A stretch of DNA of 51,317 nucleotides from a virus. A program made the translations under genes and the position numbers. The DNA lies in the IMG/VR virus record IMGVR_UViG_3300005617_000268, positions 1-51,317 of that record; one strand, 5' to 3'. Positions 39,777 to 46,403 of the stretch are shown in pieces; the stretch's first letter is position 1; each line of letters starts with the position of its first letter. Under the pieces are notes generated by a model that worked only from the letters and a program-made list of their open reading frames with translations, was not told the DNA's origin and ran no database searches.

Positions 39777-40211
39777 ATGCCCGATGACGCGCACCTGGCG
39801 AGGATCGAGGAGCGCGTGGAAGAGTTCCGCAAGCACATTGTCCAGCGGCTCGACCAGCACGAGGACCTCGATGACCGCCGGTTCGGGGACCTCGCCGACA
39901 CCATCCGGGCCGAGTTTGCCTCGTTCGAGAAGCTGATGCGCACCGGCATGGACGCCGCGGTGGTCACGCTGGATGCCAAGACGACGGTGCTCCAGGCGAA
40001 GCTCGAGGCGCAGGTGGCCGCCGCGGAGGCCAAGCTCGCCGTCGAGCAGGCCATCAACCGACCCTACCGGATCGCGCTGGGCATCCTTGGCGCCGTCCTG
40101 CTCACGACCTTCGCGGGCCTGGTGATCTCAGCGATCCTCGCCACCCAGGGCGTCAAGCTCACGCCGCAACTCCCCCCGGTTCACTCCACCCAAGAACGGA
40201 AAGAGAGGTAG
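39777..40211 (+). CDS. Coiled-coil membrane protein, 144 aa
   Basis: AGGGGGG lies just upstream. The first 90 residues are charged heptads (HLARIEERVEEFRKHIVQRLDQHEDL, TTVLQAKLEAQVAAAEAKLAVEQ), followed by one transmembrane helix (IALGILGAVLLTTFAGLVISAIL) and a polar tail. A similar layout occurs in i-spanins of inverted topology and in host-exclusion proteins. The 57 bases before it show a short run of TACCCT-like repeats. Confidence 0.55.
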   Translation: MPDDAHLARIEERVEEFRKHIVQRLDQHEDLDDRRFGDLADTIRAEFASFEKLMRTGMDAAVVTLDAKTTVLQAKLEAQVAAAEAKLAVEQAINRPYRIALGILGAVLLTTFAGLVISAILATQGVKLTPQLPPVHSTQERKER

Positions 40212-40213
40212 CC

Positions 40214-40828
40214 ATGCTCACCCAGGTCCTCGATCGGTTCCGACAGTTCCCCTTCACGATCACCCTCATCGTCGCCAGCGCGGTCGGCATCCTCGGCATC
40301 GGCGTGTGGGGCGTCTGGGCGCTCAAGATTCAGGCGGACCCCCAGGTGATTCGCAAGGCCGAGCCCTTGACCAATACCGGCGTCGATGCGGCCGGGCTCA
40401 CGCTGGACGAATGGATCGCGCGCGGCAACCCGGCGGAGAAGTATGCGCCCGTGCCCAAGTCGATCTTCCTGCCCGGCGAGACGCTCTGGGTACTCCGGCA
40501 GGACTGCTTCGTCAACAAGCTCGCCTCCGGCTTCGTCTTCCGCGTGTTCTACGGCGGCGACCGGCGTGACACGCACGGCGACCTGGACATCACCAAGCAG
40601 AGCGGCACGCAGTACATTCTCGACCCGCTGCCGATCCCGAGCCGCTCCGACGGGTGCCCGGTGAAGAACCACCGCGTCTTGCTCGGGCTGGACATGCAGC
40701 CCCAGGTGTGGACCTACGCGCCCGGGGTCGACTTCTACAAGAACCCGATGCAGACCTCGATCCGCATCCACTTCCGTCCCGTGGTGTTCCGCATTGTCGC
40801 GGCGGCTGGACAGCCCGTGTCGCGCTGA
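40214..40828 (+). CDS. Membrane-anchored beta-rich protein, 204 aa
   Basis: A single N-terminal helix (TITLIVASAVGILGIGVWGVWAL) anchors a soluble domain with FLPGETLWVLRQDCFVNKLASGFVFRVFYGG and a second Cys in RSDGCPVKNH. The C-terminal 60 residues are beta-rich (RVLLGLDMQPQVWTYAPG, RIHFRPVVFRIV). Starts two bases after the coiled-coil gene, so the two may form one envelope complex. Function unknown. Confidence 0.55.
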   Translation: MLTQVLDRFRQFPFTITLIVASAVGILGIGVWGVWALKIQADPQVIRKAEPLTNTGVDAAGLTLDEWIARGNPAEKYAPVPKSIFLPGETLWVLRQDCFVNKLASGFVFRVFYGGDRRDTHGDLDITKQSGTQYILDPLPIPSRSDGCPVKNHRVLLGLDMQPQVWTYAPGVDFYKNPMQTSIRIHFRPVVFRIVAAAGQPVSR

Positions 40829-40841
40829 GGGGGACCGCGCC

Positions 40842-41108
40842 TCATCTCGCGACGAGGTAGCCGAGCACCACGATCCCGACGACGAGCGCGAGCACGATGA
40901 GCAGGGCCGTGCCGCCGCTCGTCATTCGGGCTTCCGTTCTGCGCGCTGGCTCCGCGAGCATCCCGCAGATGACGCAGCGCGGTTTGTAGCACCACAGCGC
41001 CGCGAGCCAGAGCCCGCCCGTGACCACCACCAGGAAGAAGGTGGCCCAGCCGAGGGCGCGGCGGTGGCCCGTGATGCGCTGGCAGCTCGGGCAGTAGGCG
41101 GAGATCAC
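40842..41108 (-). CDS. Zinc-ribbon membrane protein, 88 aa
   Basis: GTG at 41108 gives MISAYCPSCQRITGHRRALG, then a transmembrane helix (TFFLVVVTGGLWLAALWC), CVICG, and a second helix (LLIVLALVVGIVVLGYL). The split CPSC/CVICG ribbon across a membrane hairpin is seen in small phage and prophage membrane proteins, sometimes linked to superinfection exclusion. GAGGGA stands about nine bases upstream. Leftward, last in the immunity-side operon. Confidence 0.6.
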   Translation of the reverse strand: MISAYCPSCQRITGHRRALGWATFFLVVVTGGLWLAALWCYKPRCVICGMLAEPARRTEARMTSGGTALLIVLALVVGIVVLGYLVAR

Positions 41109-41329
41109 GGCGGTTTCCCTCGGCGGCGTTCGCCTCGGCGGCGCTCCAAATAGTCGGACATCAGGATCACGTTGGACCGGCGTTCGCCACGGCGGCGCTC
41201 GGCCTTCTGCGGAGCAAGGACTTCGATCAGGGCGCGCTCCATGGTCGCCCAGCGCCCGTCGTTGCGGGACTGCCACAGATCGTCAAGGCACTGCCGCACG
41301 AGAATCAATCGCGTCGAGACGGATGGCAT
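41105..41329 (-). CDS. Arginine-rich small protein, 74 aa
   Basis: GGAGGG precedes the ATG by six bases. A helical start (RLILVRQCLDDLWQSRN, WATMERALIEVL) is followed by two arginine-rich copies, AERRRGERRS and LERRRGERRRG. Such motifs bind RNA, as in lambda N (TRRRERRAEK). The position, leftward beside the repressor region, is where lambda keeps N. No boxB was found, so antitermination is only a hypothesis. Confidence 0.55.
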   Translation of the reverse strand: MPSVSTRLILVRQCLDDLWQSRNDGRWATMERALIEVLAPQKAERRRGERRSNVILMSDYLERRRGERRRGKPP

Positions 41330-41396
41330 TGACCCTCCGATATCGTAAAGAATAGTTCCTTATGCTGAGACCATCCGTGCAAACAGCGCGCCGCAG

Positions 41397-41663
41397 TTAG
41401 CCAGAGGCGTTCGGCTCGCCCGTTGCCGCGATCTCGCGCGCGGCCGGGGCTGGCTCAAGCTGCCGGAGCCAGGTGAGATAAAGCCGGATCACCACCTCGG
41501 GCAACGGCAGCGTCCCGTTCGACCATTTCGTCCAGCGGTCCGATCCTGGCCGGATGGTCTTCATCACGAAGACCTCCAGTTCCGGCTCCGGGATGCCGAG
41601 CACGCGCGCCGCCTCCGCGAACGTGAGCGGCGCAAGTCCGTATTTCTTCTCACTTCGTGACAC
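41397..41663 (-). CDS. Putative HTH regulator, 88 aa
   Basis: Leftward GTG at 41663. TFAEAARVLGIPEPELEVFVMKTI has the shape of a helix-turn-helix (Ala, Gly, Pro-Glu at the right steps) and RWTKWSNGTLPLPEVVIRLYLTWL that of a following helix pair. It faces the small HTH gene at 41740 across the operator region, as CI and Cro do. It may be the lysogeny regulator. The 67 bases after its stop are AT-richer than average and hold no gene. Confidence 0.5.
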   Translation of the reverse strand: MSRSEKKYGLAPLTFAEAARVLGIPEPELEVFVMKTIRPGSDRWTKWSNGTLPLPEVVIRLYLTWLRQLEPAPAAREIAATGEPNASG

Positions 41664-41700
41664 CGTTGCCCCGTCTCCTGAAAAAAGATCAGCGCGCTAC

Positions 41701-41730
41701 TTGACAAGCTGACGACTCGTCAGGTAGAGT
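41701..41730 (+). promoter_or_regulatory. Promoter with operator between -35 and -10
   Basis: TTGACA (41701-41706, perfect -35), 18-base spacer and TAGAGT (41725-41730, four of six -10 bases). The spacer contains CTGACGA-C-TCGTCAG (41709-41723), a perfect inverted repeat of seven bases around one centre base. Transcription would start near 41737-41738, two or three bases before the ATG at 41740, so the message is nearly leaderless. Confidence 0.65.
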
Positions 41731-41739
41731 GCTCGCATC

Positions 41740-41979
41740 ATGGTCAAGTCAAGTCAGGTCTCCCCTCGGACGCTAGCACGCCTCAAGCGGTCTCTGCAAA
41801 CGGCTGGAGTGACCCAGAAGTCCATCGCTGAGCGCGCCGCCGTGACCGACACCATGGTGAGCCACGTGCTCGCCGGCCGCACGATCAGCGCCCCGGTCCT
41901 TCGGGTCGCAAAGGCATTGCTCGCCGAGGCAAAGGTCGAGCGCACGAACGGCCTGCTGGATGCTGCGGGCGCGCGATGA
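41740..41979 (+). CDS. Small Cro/CI-like HTH protein, 79 aa
   Basis: Residues about 10-60 read TLARLKRSLQTAGVTQKSIAERAAVTDTMVSHVLAGRTISAPVL: an XRE-type helix-turn-helix (TQKSIAERAAVTDTMVSHVL). There is no ribosome site; the promoter starts transcription at the ATG, as for lambda cI from PRM. It likely binds the inverted repeat in its own promoter. The stop overlaps the next gene. Confidence 0.7.
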   Translation: MVKSSQVSPRTLARLKRSLQTAGVTQKSIAERAAVTDTMVSHVLAGRTISAPVLRVAKALLAEAKVERTNGLLDAAGAR

Positions 41980-42119
41980 GCCCCTGCTTCTGCGCATGGT
42001 GCGGCGCGCTCATCGGCCACGTCGACACGCCGGGCCCGAGCCACGGCATCTGCCCGGCCTGCAGCGCGCGGGTCCGCCGTGAGGCGGGATTGCCCGCCGC
42101 GTTGACCGGAGGGCGCTGA
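41976..42119 (+). CDS. Small zinc-ribbon protein, 47 aa
   Basis: MSPCFCAWCGALIGHVDTPG followed by GICPACSARV gives a CxxCG...CPAC zinc ribbon. ATGA overlap with the HTH gene and one-base TGATG overlap with the next support translation. First of a long run of tiny genes on the rightward early transcript. Function unknown. Confidence 0.55.
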   Translation: MSPCFCAWCGALIGHVDTPGPSHGICPACSARVRREAGLPAALTGGR

Positions 42120-42247
42120 TGTTCCGCCACCAGCCCGGCCACCTCCTCGACGTGGCGATCGCCGGCGCGATCATCCTCGGCGCGTGCCTGCTGGTCGCGA
42201 TGCTGGCGCGCGGACGCTGGGCGCGCGTCCTGTGGCTGTGGGGATAG
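42119..42247 (+). CDS. Small membrane protein, 42 aa
   Basis: One hydrophobic helix (LLDVAIAGAIILGACLLVAML) with a basic Trp-rich end (RGRWARVLWLWG). Start shares one base with the upstream TGA. Small membrane peptides near the repressor often act in exclusion or lysis control; not shown here. Confidence 0.45.
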   Translation: MFRHQPGHLLDVAIAGAIILGACLLVAMLARGRWARVLWLWG

Positions 42248-42249
42248 CG

Positions 42250-42363
42250 ATGGCCACGTTGTCACCCGACCAGCAACAGCGCGCGAATGCCGGATGTCTG
42301 GTCGTGCTTGGCGTGCTGATCCTCGGCCTGATCGCGGGCTACTTCTTCGGGGTGTGTCGGTGA
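42250..42363 (+). CDS. Small membrane protein, 37 aa
   Basis: Starts two bases after the previous stop. MATLSPDQQQRANAGC is followed by a single membrane helix (LVVLGVLILGLIAGYFFG). It shares one base with the next ATG. Paired with the previous gene as two consecutive one-helix peptides. Confidence 0.45.
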   Translation: MATLSPDQQQRANAGCLVVLGVLILGLIAGYFFGVCR

Positions 42364-42617
42364 TGGCCGACCCCCGCAAACCGGGCGCGAAGATGCCGCC
42401 ACCGCCGGAGACGCGCGAGCCGAAGAGCATCCGCTTCGAGCCGTCGCTCTGGGTCCGCATCACTGGCGTGGCGCTGTCGCGTGGCACTGAGCCGTCCGCG
42501 CTGGCGAGGGAACTGGCTGTCATAGGCCTCACGGTAATGGAAGAGCCGCTGGTCGCGGAAGCTTACATGCGTGCGCTCGCGGCACTACGCGTGCTGCCCG
42601 TCGCCGCGTCGGCGTAG
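42363..42617 (+). CDS. Possible ribbon-helix-helix-like protein, 84 aa
   Basis: After a Pro-rich start the sequence KSIRFEPSLWVRITGVALSRGTEPSALARELAVIGLTVME has a strand, then two helices separated by a short turn, as in the MetJ/Arc fold. The strand residues I-R-F are typical DNA contacts. It likely binds DNA; regulator of early genes is possible. Confidence 0.5.
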   Translation: MADPRKPGAKMPPPPETREPKSIRFEPSLWVRITGVALSRGTEPSALARELAVIGLTVMEEPLVAEAYMRALAALRVLPVAASA

Positions 42618-42645
42618 CGGTTGAACACTACGGAGAGCAGACGCG

Positions 42646-42849
42646 ATGCCTAAGCCCATGGTTGTGAAAACGTTTCGCTTCCCTGAGCGGGACTGGGATG
42701 AGGTCGAGCGCATTGCGAGGTCCGTGAACATCGACCCGTCGACACTCGTCCGGTTCATCCTGAAAAAGGTCATTCGCGATAGCGCTACTGGCGCACTCAA
42801 GGAAGACATTGAGCGACTCCAGCGGGCGCAGGAGGCGCTCTTCGGATGA
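42646..42849 (+). CDS. Ribbon-helix-helix DNA-binding protein, 67 aa
   Basis: GGAGAG precedes the ATG. MVVKTFRFPERDWDEVERIARSVNIDPSTLVRFILKKVI shows the RHH pattern (strand KTFRF, helix DEVERIARS, turn, helix STLVRFILKKV). The end has a charged coiled coil. Four-base overlap with the next gene. Probably a transcription regulator. Confidence 0.6.
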   Translation: MPKPMVVKTFRFPERDWDEVERIARSVNIDPSTLVRFILKKVIRDSATGALKEDIERLQRAQEALFG

Positions 42850-43079
42850 CTGCCGACCGCACCTACACGAGGGTCCGCTTCGCCCCCGCCGACGAGTGCG
42901 CGCTCGGCCCGGTAACCATCTATGCCGCCGATGGTGTCACGAAACTGGGGATCATCCCCGTGTCGGCGCTGCGGAAACGCAAGAGCGCGGTCCCACTCCA
43001 GCACAGTGGCGTGATCGCGCCGCGTGAAGAGCGGCCGAACCTTCGGGCGCCGCGGTCGAAGCGGTGGGCGCAGTCGTGA
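42846..43079 (+). CDS. Hypothetical protein, 77 aa
   Basis: MTADRTYTRVRFAPADECALG, then VTIYAADGVTKLGIIPVSALRK: a small beta-rich domain with a basic C-terminal tail (REERPNLRAPRSKRW). Overlaps both neighbours by four bases. No family recognised. Confidence 0.5.
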   Translation: MTADRTYTRVRFAPADECALGPVTIYAADGVTKLGIIPVSALRKRKSAVPLQHSGVIAPREERPNLRAPRSKRWAQS

Positions 43080-43273
43080 CGCGCATCGCGTGCCCCGTGT
43101 GTCACGCCGAGGTGTCCCTCGTCTCCCACGGCTCCGGGCGACCCCGAAAGGACCGCCAAGTCGTCGAGCGGTACATCCGCGTGCATCGCAGTTCGGTCGG
43201 GAGTATGAGCGAGGACTCGCTGTGTCCTGGCTCCGGCCGTTGGGTGCCCCATGTCGAGCGGGTAGCGTCGTGA
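43076..43273 (+). CDS. Zinc-binding-like protein, 65 aa
   Basis: GTG 43076 overlaps the previous stop. ACPVCHAEVSLVSHGSGRPRKDRQV, with a later LCPGSGRWV, gives a CPVC knuckle and a third Cys. The sequence between them is polar and flexible. Function unknown; one of several tiny zinc-knuckle genes in this operon. Confidence 0.5.
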   Translation: MTRIACPVCHAEVSLVSHGSGRPRKDRQVVERYIRVHRSSVGSMSEDSLCPGSGRWVPHVERVAS

Positions 43274-43377
43274 GCACGGCCAGCAAGGTCGCCATCGCGC
43301 TCGCGCTCTCGCTCTGGCTCTCGCTGTCCTTCATCGCGGCCACGCTCTATGCCGCGTGGCGGACACGGAGGAATTGA
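43270..43377 (+). CDS. Small membrane protein, 35 aa
   Basis: GTG start with four-base overlap. One transmembrane helix (VAIALALSLWLSLSFIAATLY) and a basic end (RTRRN). GGAGGA near its 3' end serves the next gene. Coding status rests on overlap and composition. Confidence 0.45.
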   Translation: MSTASKVAIALALSLWLSLSFIAATLYAAWRTRRN

Positions 43378-43379
43378 CC

Positions 43380-43556
43380 ATGACCACTATCGTCCTCTCC
43401 CCGCTCTCCGTCGCGCTCGCCGCGCGCGTGCTGGGCGACGAACATGCCATCGTGCGCATCACCGAGCACGGCGCGTGGTGTGCCCGCTGCGAGCGGTTAT
43501 TGGACGTGATCGCGTGGGCCGGGCCCTGTGCGGGCAAGGAGACCGCGCGTGCTTAG
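43380..43556 (+). CDS. Small CxxC protein, 58 aa
   Basis: GGAGGA lies about six bases upstream of ATG 43380. The product MTTIVLSPLSVALAARVLGDE has a hydrophobic helix, then WCARCERLLDVI and one further Cys. A single zinc knuckle with helices is likely. It overlaps the next gene by eight bases. Confidence 0.5.
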   Translation: MTTIVLSPLSVALAARVLGDEHAIVRITEHGAWCARCERLLDVIAWAGPCAGKETARA

Positions 43557-43650
43557 CGAAGAGGAGCGCGCCCTCGCCAAGCGCGGCAATCCCCGCATCC
43601 TGCGCGCGGATACCGAGATGCTCGCGTGGGGCCACCGAGAGGAGTTGTGA
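43549..43650 (+). CDS. Short protein ending at an in-frame TGA, 33 aa
   Basis: GTG 43549 gives MLSEEERALAKRGNPRILRA and stops at TGA 43648-43650. The same frame continues open for 68 more sense codons to 43857 and encodes sensible protein. Thus this may be the front half of one gene split by a nonsense codon, or a short gene of its own. Confidence 0.4.
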   Translation: MLSEEERALAKRGNPRILRADTEMLAWGHREEL

Positions 43651-43683
43651 CCCGCGGCCGAAGTCGCGCGGGCGCGCGGCGCG

Positions 43684-43857
43684 GTGCTGGCGTTTGATGA
43701 CCTAGGCTATGTCGACTGGCCGGAGCAGTCGGTGAAGATTGCGGGCAGGGCGATTGACGATGTGGCCTATGCGCTGGGGTACAAAGGCGCCACGGCTTAC
43801 AACGGCGCCTGTCACGATCGCCCCGACGAAGTGCTGGCGCGCTTGGCGGCGCTATGA
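43684..43857 (+). CDS. Hypothetical protein, 57 aa, in frame with the previous gene
   Basis: From GTG 43684 the product is MLAFDDLGYVDWPEQSVKIAG..., ending YNGACHDRPDEVLARLAAL. The sequence is well composed for a real protein, yet no ribosome site precedes the GTG and the frame is shared with the gene at 43549 across one TGA. Its stop overlaps the next ATG. Likely the back half of a nonsense-split gene. Confidence 0.45.
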   Translation: MLAFDDLGYVDWPEQSVKIAGRAIDDVAYALGYKGATAYNGACHDRPDEVLARLAAL

Positions 43858-43946
43858 CCCGCCTCCTCGCCGATGCGGGCGGCTTGGTGGTGGTGCTTGC
43901 GAGCGCCGCGACGCTGTGGCTGCTCTTCGCGCTGGTGGCGCCATGA
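43854..43946 (+). CDS. Small membrane protein, 30 aa
   Basis: ATGA overlaps at both ends. The product MTRLLADAGGLVVVLASAAT continues into a Leu/Ala-rich helix, a single membrane span. It fits the pattern of tiny one-helix proteins in this operon; function unknown. Confidence 0.4.
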   Translation: MTRLLADAGGLVVVLASAATLWLLFALVAP

Positions 43947-44143
43947 CCGCCTACGAAACCGAGCTGGCGGCCGAGCTTCAGCGCGTGAGCGACGCCCAGC
44001 ATGCGCTCGCCGTGAGGCGCGCCCACGTTGAGACCGCGCTGCGGCTGGCCCGACAGGGCGTGGGAGAAGGCATCATCCGGGCCACGCTGGAGAGCAAGAA
44101 CGTCATCATCCTCGTGCGGCCAGTGGCGGGGAGCGTGGCGTGA
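43943..44143 (+). CDS. Helical hypothetical protein, 66 aa
   Basis: MTAYETELAAELQRVSDAQHALAVRRAHVETAL is a long charged helix, followed by RQGVGEGIIRATLESKNVIILV, a helix and strand. Both ends overlap neighbouring genes by four bases. Possibly a small dimeric coiled-coil protein. Confidence 0.5.
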   Translation: MTAYETELAAELQRVSDAQHALAVRRAHVETALRLARQGVGEGIIRATLESKNVIILVRPVAGSVA

Positions 44144-44352
44144 GCACGACCGGCGGCTACTTCGACGCGAAGGTGACGGTCGAGATCGAGGCGACCGCGC
44201 TCCAGGATGCCGCATGGATGGCGCGCGTAGAGCGGTCCAATCGCAAGGGCGGCGCGCCACGACTGTCCTCGATCTCCGACCGCTCGCTTGAGGAGATCAT
44301 CGCGGTGTGCGAGCGCGCATTCCCAGTGCAAAGAAAGGACAGGGACACATGA
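44140..44352 (+). CDS. Hypothetical protein, 70 aa
   Basis: GTG start with four-base overlap. MSTTGGYFDAKVTVEIEATAL begins with beta strands; a helix (DRSLEEIIAVCERAFPV) follows. AAAGGA near the end provides the ribosome site of the next gene. No family recognised. Confidence 0.5.
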   Translation: MSTTGGYFDAKVTVEIEATALQDAAWMARVERSNRKGGAPRLSSISDRSLEEIIAVCERAFPVQRKDRDT

Positions 44353-45122
44353 GCCTCACGGCTGAGGAGATCGCAACGAAACTCACCCGCATTACCACCC
44401 TGTACGCCGGGTCGCACTCGCCCAACGGCCAACACTGCATCATGGAAGCCGTCGCCTTCGTGGCTGGCGAGCCGTGGAGCGATGCGCCGGCCTGCGTGTC
44501 CCCGGTCATCGCCGCCTTCATGCGGCGATGGAACGATGACCTGCCAGACGATGCGACGCGGACGCGCCTGCTCAAGCCGCTGATTCTCCCCCTTGTCGGC
44601 ACGAAGGGTGACGATGCTAGCGAGATCAGGCGCGCGTGGATGGCGACGGATTGGCTGGTGCGCTCGCTCGCGCCGACGTTCTTGCGGACCGTGCCGACGC
44701 TGGCTCAGCATGCGGACGCCCTGGAGGCCATTGGCGAGATCGTCGACGCTGTCTCTGCTTCTGGTGCTCAGCCGACTATCGCCGCCGCGGGGGCCGCCGC
44801 GGGGGCCGCCGCATGGGCCGCGGGGGCCGCCGCGTGGGCCGCCGCGGGGGCCGCCGCGAGGGCCGCCGCGGAGGACGCCGCGAGGGCCGCCGCGGAGGCC
44901 GCCGCGAGGGACGCCGCGAGGGCCGCCGCGGGGGCCGCCGCGAGGGCCGCGGAGGCCGCCGCGGGGGCCGCCGCGGGGGCCGCCGCGTGGGCCGCCGCGG
45001 AGGACGCCGCATGGGCCGCGGGGGCCGCCGCGTGGGCCGCATTGAAGGGGCCGACTACGAAGGCGCAGGCCTCAGCGGTCGCGCTCGTGCTCCGTATGTG
45101 CGCTGTGGGGAAGGCCCCATGA
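44349..45122 (+). CDS. Alanine-repeat protein, 257 aa
   Basis: The first 140 residues form a helical domain (LTAEEIATKLTRITTLYAGSHS, then EAVAFVAGEPWSD, a style met in phage proteins of unknown role). Residues about 145-232 are a run of four-residue units AAA-x, where x is Gly, Trp, Arg, Glu or Asp. It would form a long Ala helix with polar and Trp residues on one face. The last 25 residues return to normal composition. Repeat-bearing relatives occur in actinobacterial and soil phages. Function unknown. Confidence 0.65.
   Translation: MSLTAEEIATKLTRITTLYAGSHSPNGQHCIMEAVAFVAGEPWSDAPACVSPVIAAFMRRWNDDLPDDATRTRLLKPLILPLVGTKGDDASEIRRAWMATDWLVRSLAPTFLRTVPTLAQHADALEAIGEIVDAVSASGAQPTIAAAGAAAGAAAWAAGAAAWAAAGAAARAAAEDAARAAAEAAARDAARAAAGAAARAAEAAAGAAAGAAAWAAAEDAAWAAGAAAWAALKGPTTKAQASAVALVLRMCAVGKAP
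44781..45042 (+). repeat. Imperfect 12-bp tandem repeat array
   Basis: About 20 copies of GCCGCCGCG-x-GG, with the tenth base varying (g, a, t) and occasional shortened 9-bp copies. All lie in frame in the Ala-repeat gene, and the other frames are also open here. Copy number could vary by slippage. Confidence 0.85.
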
Positions 45123-45319
45123 GCGAGCCCACCGGCAAGCTCACGCCCAAAGGCTGGGCGCTCGCAGCGCTTGCGGAGGCCATGGAGGAGGCGCAGCGCC
45201 AGGGCGGACCTCGCCCGCTCGTGATGGCTGCCCTGCTCCATGGCGCGCAGATTCACCTCACCGAGGTGCAGGAACTGGCGCGTCCGCGACGGGCGAAGAA
45301 AGACAAGGAGAGCGCATGA
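45119..45319 (+). CDS. Hypothetical protein, 66 aa
   Basis: Starts in a four-base overlap. MSEPTGKLTPKGWALAALAEAMEEAQRQ is mostly helical, then PLVMAALLHGAQIHLTEVQEL and a basic Lys/Arg end. The length and layout fit small phage accessory proteins; no family recognised. AAGGAG near its end serves the next gene. Confidence 0.5.
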   Translation: MSEPTGKLTPKGWALAALAEAMEEAQRQGGPRPLVMAALLHGAQIHLTEVQELARPRRAKKDKESA

Positions 45320-46275
45320 GCACCGACATCTCGAGATATGAGCCGGGGCCTATCGTCGCCATTTCGCACGAGCGCTCGATTGAAGAACTGATGGCGCAGG
45401 CCAACAAGATCAAGCAGGCGATGGAGCAGGCGATGGAGGTGGATCAGCACTACGGCATCGTCCCGGGCGCGCGCAAGCCGAGCCTGTGGAAGCCGGGCGC
45501 GGAGAAGCTCTGCCTGCTCTTCCGCCTCGACCCGCAGTATCACTCGGAGCCGGTGGCGCCGGATAGCGGCGGCGGCGGGCACCTCACCGTGAAGAGTGTC
45601 TGCACGCTCTGGCATATCCCCACGGGTCAGCGCTTCGGCAGCGGTGAGGCCTCGTGCTCCACGCGCGAGAGCAAGTACGCCTATCGCCAGGCGAGCCGCA
45701 AATGCCCGGCCTGCGGCAAGGAAGCGATCATCAAGGGCAAGGCCGAGTATGGCGGCGGGTGGCTCTGCTTCAAGAAGAAGGACGGCTGTGGCGCCAAGTT
45801 CAAGGAGGGCGACGCGGCCATCGAGAGCCAGGAGACCGGGCGTGTCGCCAACGATGACCTCGCGGATAGCTATAACACCGTCCTCAAGATGGCCAACAAG
45901 CGCGCTCTCGTCGCGGGCATCCTGAACGTAACGGCGGCGAGCGATGTGTTCACGCAGGATCTTGAGGACTTCGCTCGGGAGGAGGCCGACGAGCCGCCCG
46001 CGCCGCGCAAGGCGTCGGCCCCCGTCACACGGCCTGCGCCGATCGCGTCCGATGAGGAGGCCGAAGCCGAGATGGATGCGGCGATGCCCGAGCTGAATGA
46101 GACGCTCGAGCGCTCGCTCTTGCTCACCCGCTGCAAGGCGGCAGCGGACAAGGCCAAGCTCTCGGCGGCCAAGCGTGCCGACATCCTCGTCCAGTTCAAT
46201 ATCCGCGACCCCCGCGAAGCCAGCCTCGACCAGCTCACGGCCATGCTGGAGCACCTGCGGGGGCTCGTGCCATGA
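45316..46275 (+). CDS. Phage DNA-metabolism protein, possible ssDNA-annealing type, 319 aa
   Basis: Conserved-looking core: QHYGIVPGARKPSLWKPGAEKLCLLF (about 43-70), TLWHIPTGQRFGSGEASC, a zinc pair in RKCPACGKEAI with a later WLCFKKKDGCG, and DSYNTVLKMANKRALVAGILNVT (about 185-210). The last segment resembles the region near the end of phage single-strand-annealing (Rad52/Sak-like) proteins. A Pro/Ala linker and a helical C-terminal domain follow. The position among recombination genes (integrase, RusA) supports this, but the family call is tentative. Confidence 0.45.
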   Translation: MSTDISRYEPGPIVAISHERSIEELMAQANKIKQAMEQAMEVDQHYGIVPGARKPSLWKPGAEKLCLLFRLDPQYHSEPVAPDSGGGGHLTVKSVCTLWHIPTGQRFGSGEASCSTRESKYAYRQASRKCPACGKEAIIKGKAEYGGGWLCFKKKDGCGAKFKEGDAAIESQETGRVANDDLADSYNTVLKMANKRALVAGILNVTAASDVFTQDLEDFAREEADEPPAPRKASAPVTRPAPIASDEEAEAEMDAAMPELNETLERSLLLTRCKAAADKAKLSAAKRADILVQFNIRDPREASLDQLTAMLEHLRGLVP

Positions 46276-46403
46276 CCTGCGCGGCGTGCCGGCGGCCCAC
46301 ACTCCAGTGCGCGTGCGCGGTCTTCTGCCACGTGTGCGGGTGCCGCACCAACCACGCCACGGCGCAGCATCTCGCCGCGGAGGCCGAGCATGGCGACGAG
46401 TAA
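46272..46403 (+). CDS. Cys-rich zinc protein, 43 aa
   Basis: Eight cysteines in the first 25 residues (MTCAACRRP, CACAVFCHVCGC) suggest a double zinc knuckle. Overlaps the previous gene by four bases and the next by fourteen. Very small but strongly patterned. Confidence 0.5.
   Translation: MTCAACRRPTLQCACAVFCHVCGCRTNHATAQHLAAEAEHGDE

Noticed and set aside
41677-41692. CTGA/TCAG stem with an A-rich loop, considered as a boxB-like element
   Set aside because: Four base pairs only, loop not a GNRA-type pentaloop, and it lies upstream of the promoter rather than in a leader.
43549-43857. Genome-wide TGA recoding
   Set aside because: TGA ends many genes in ATGA/GTGA overlaps and shows normal stop use elsewhere.
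44781-45042. CRISPR-like array
   Set aside because: Units are 12 bp with no spacers and are in-frame coding repeats.
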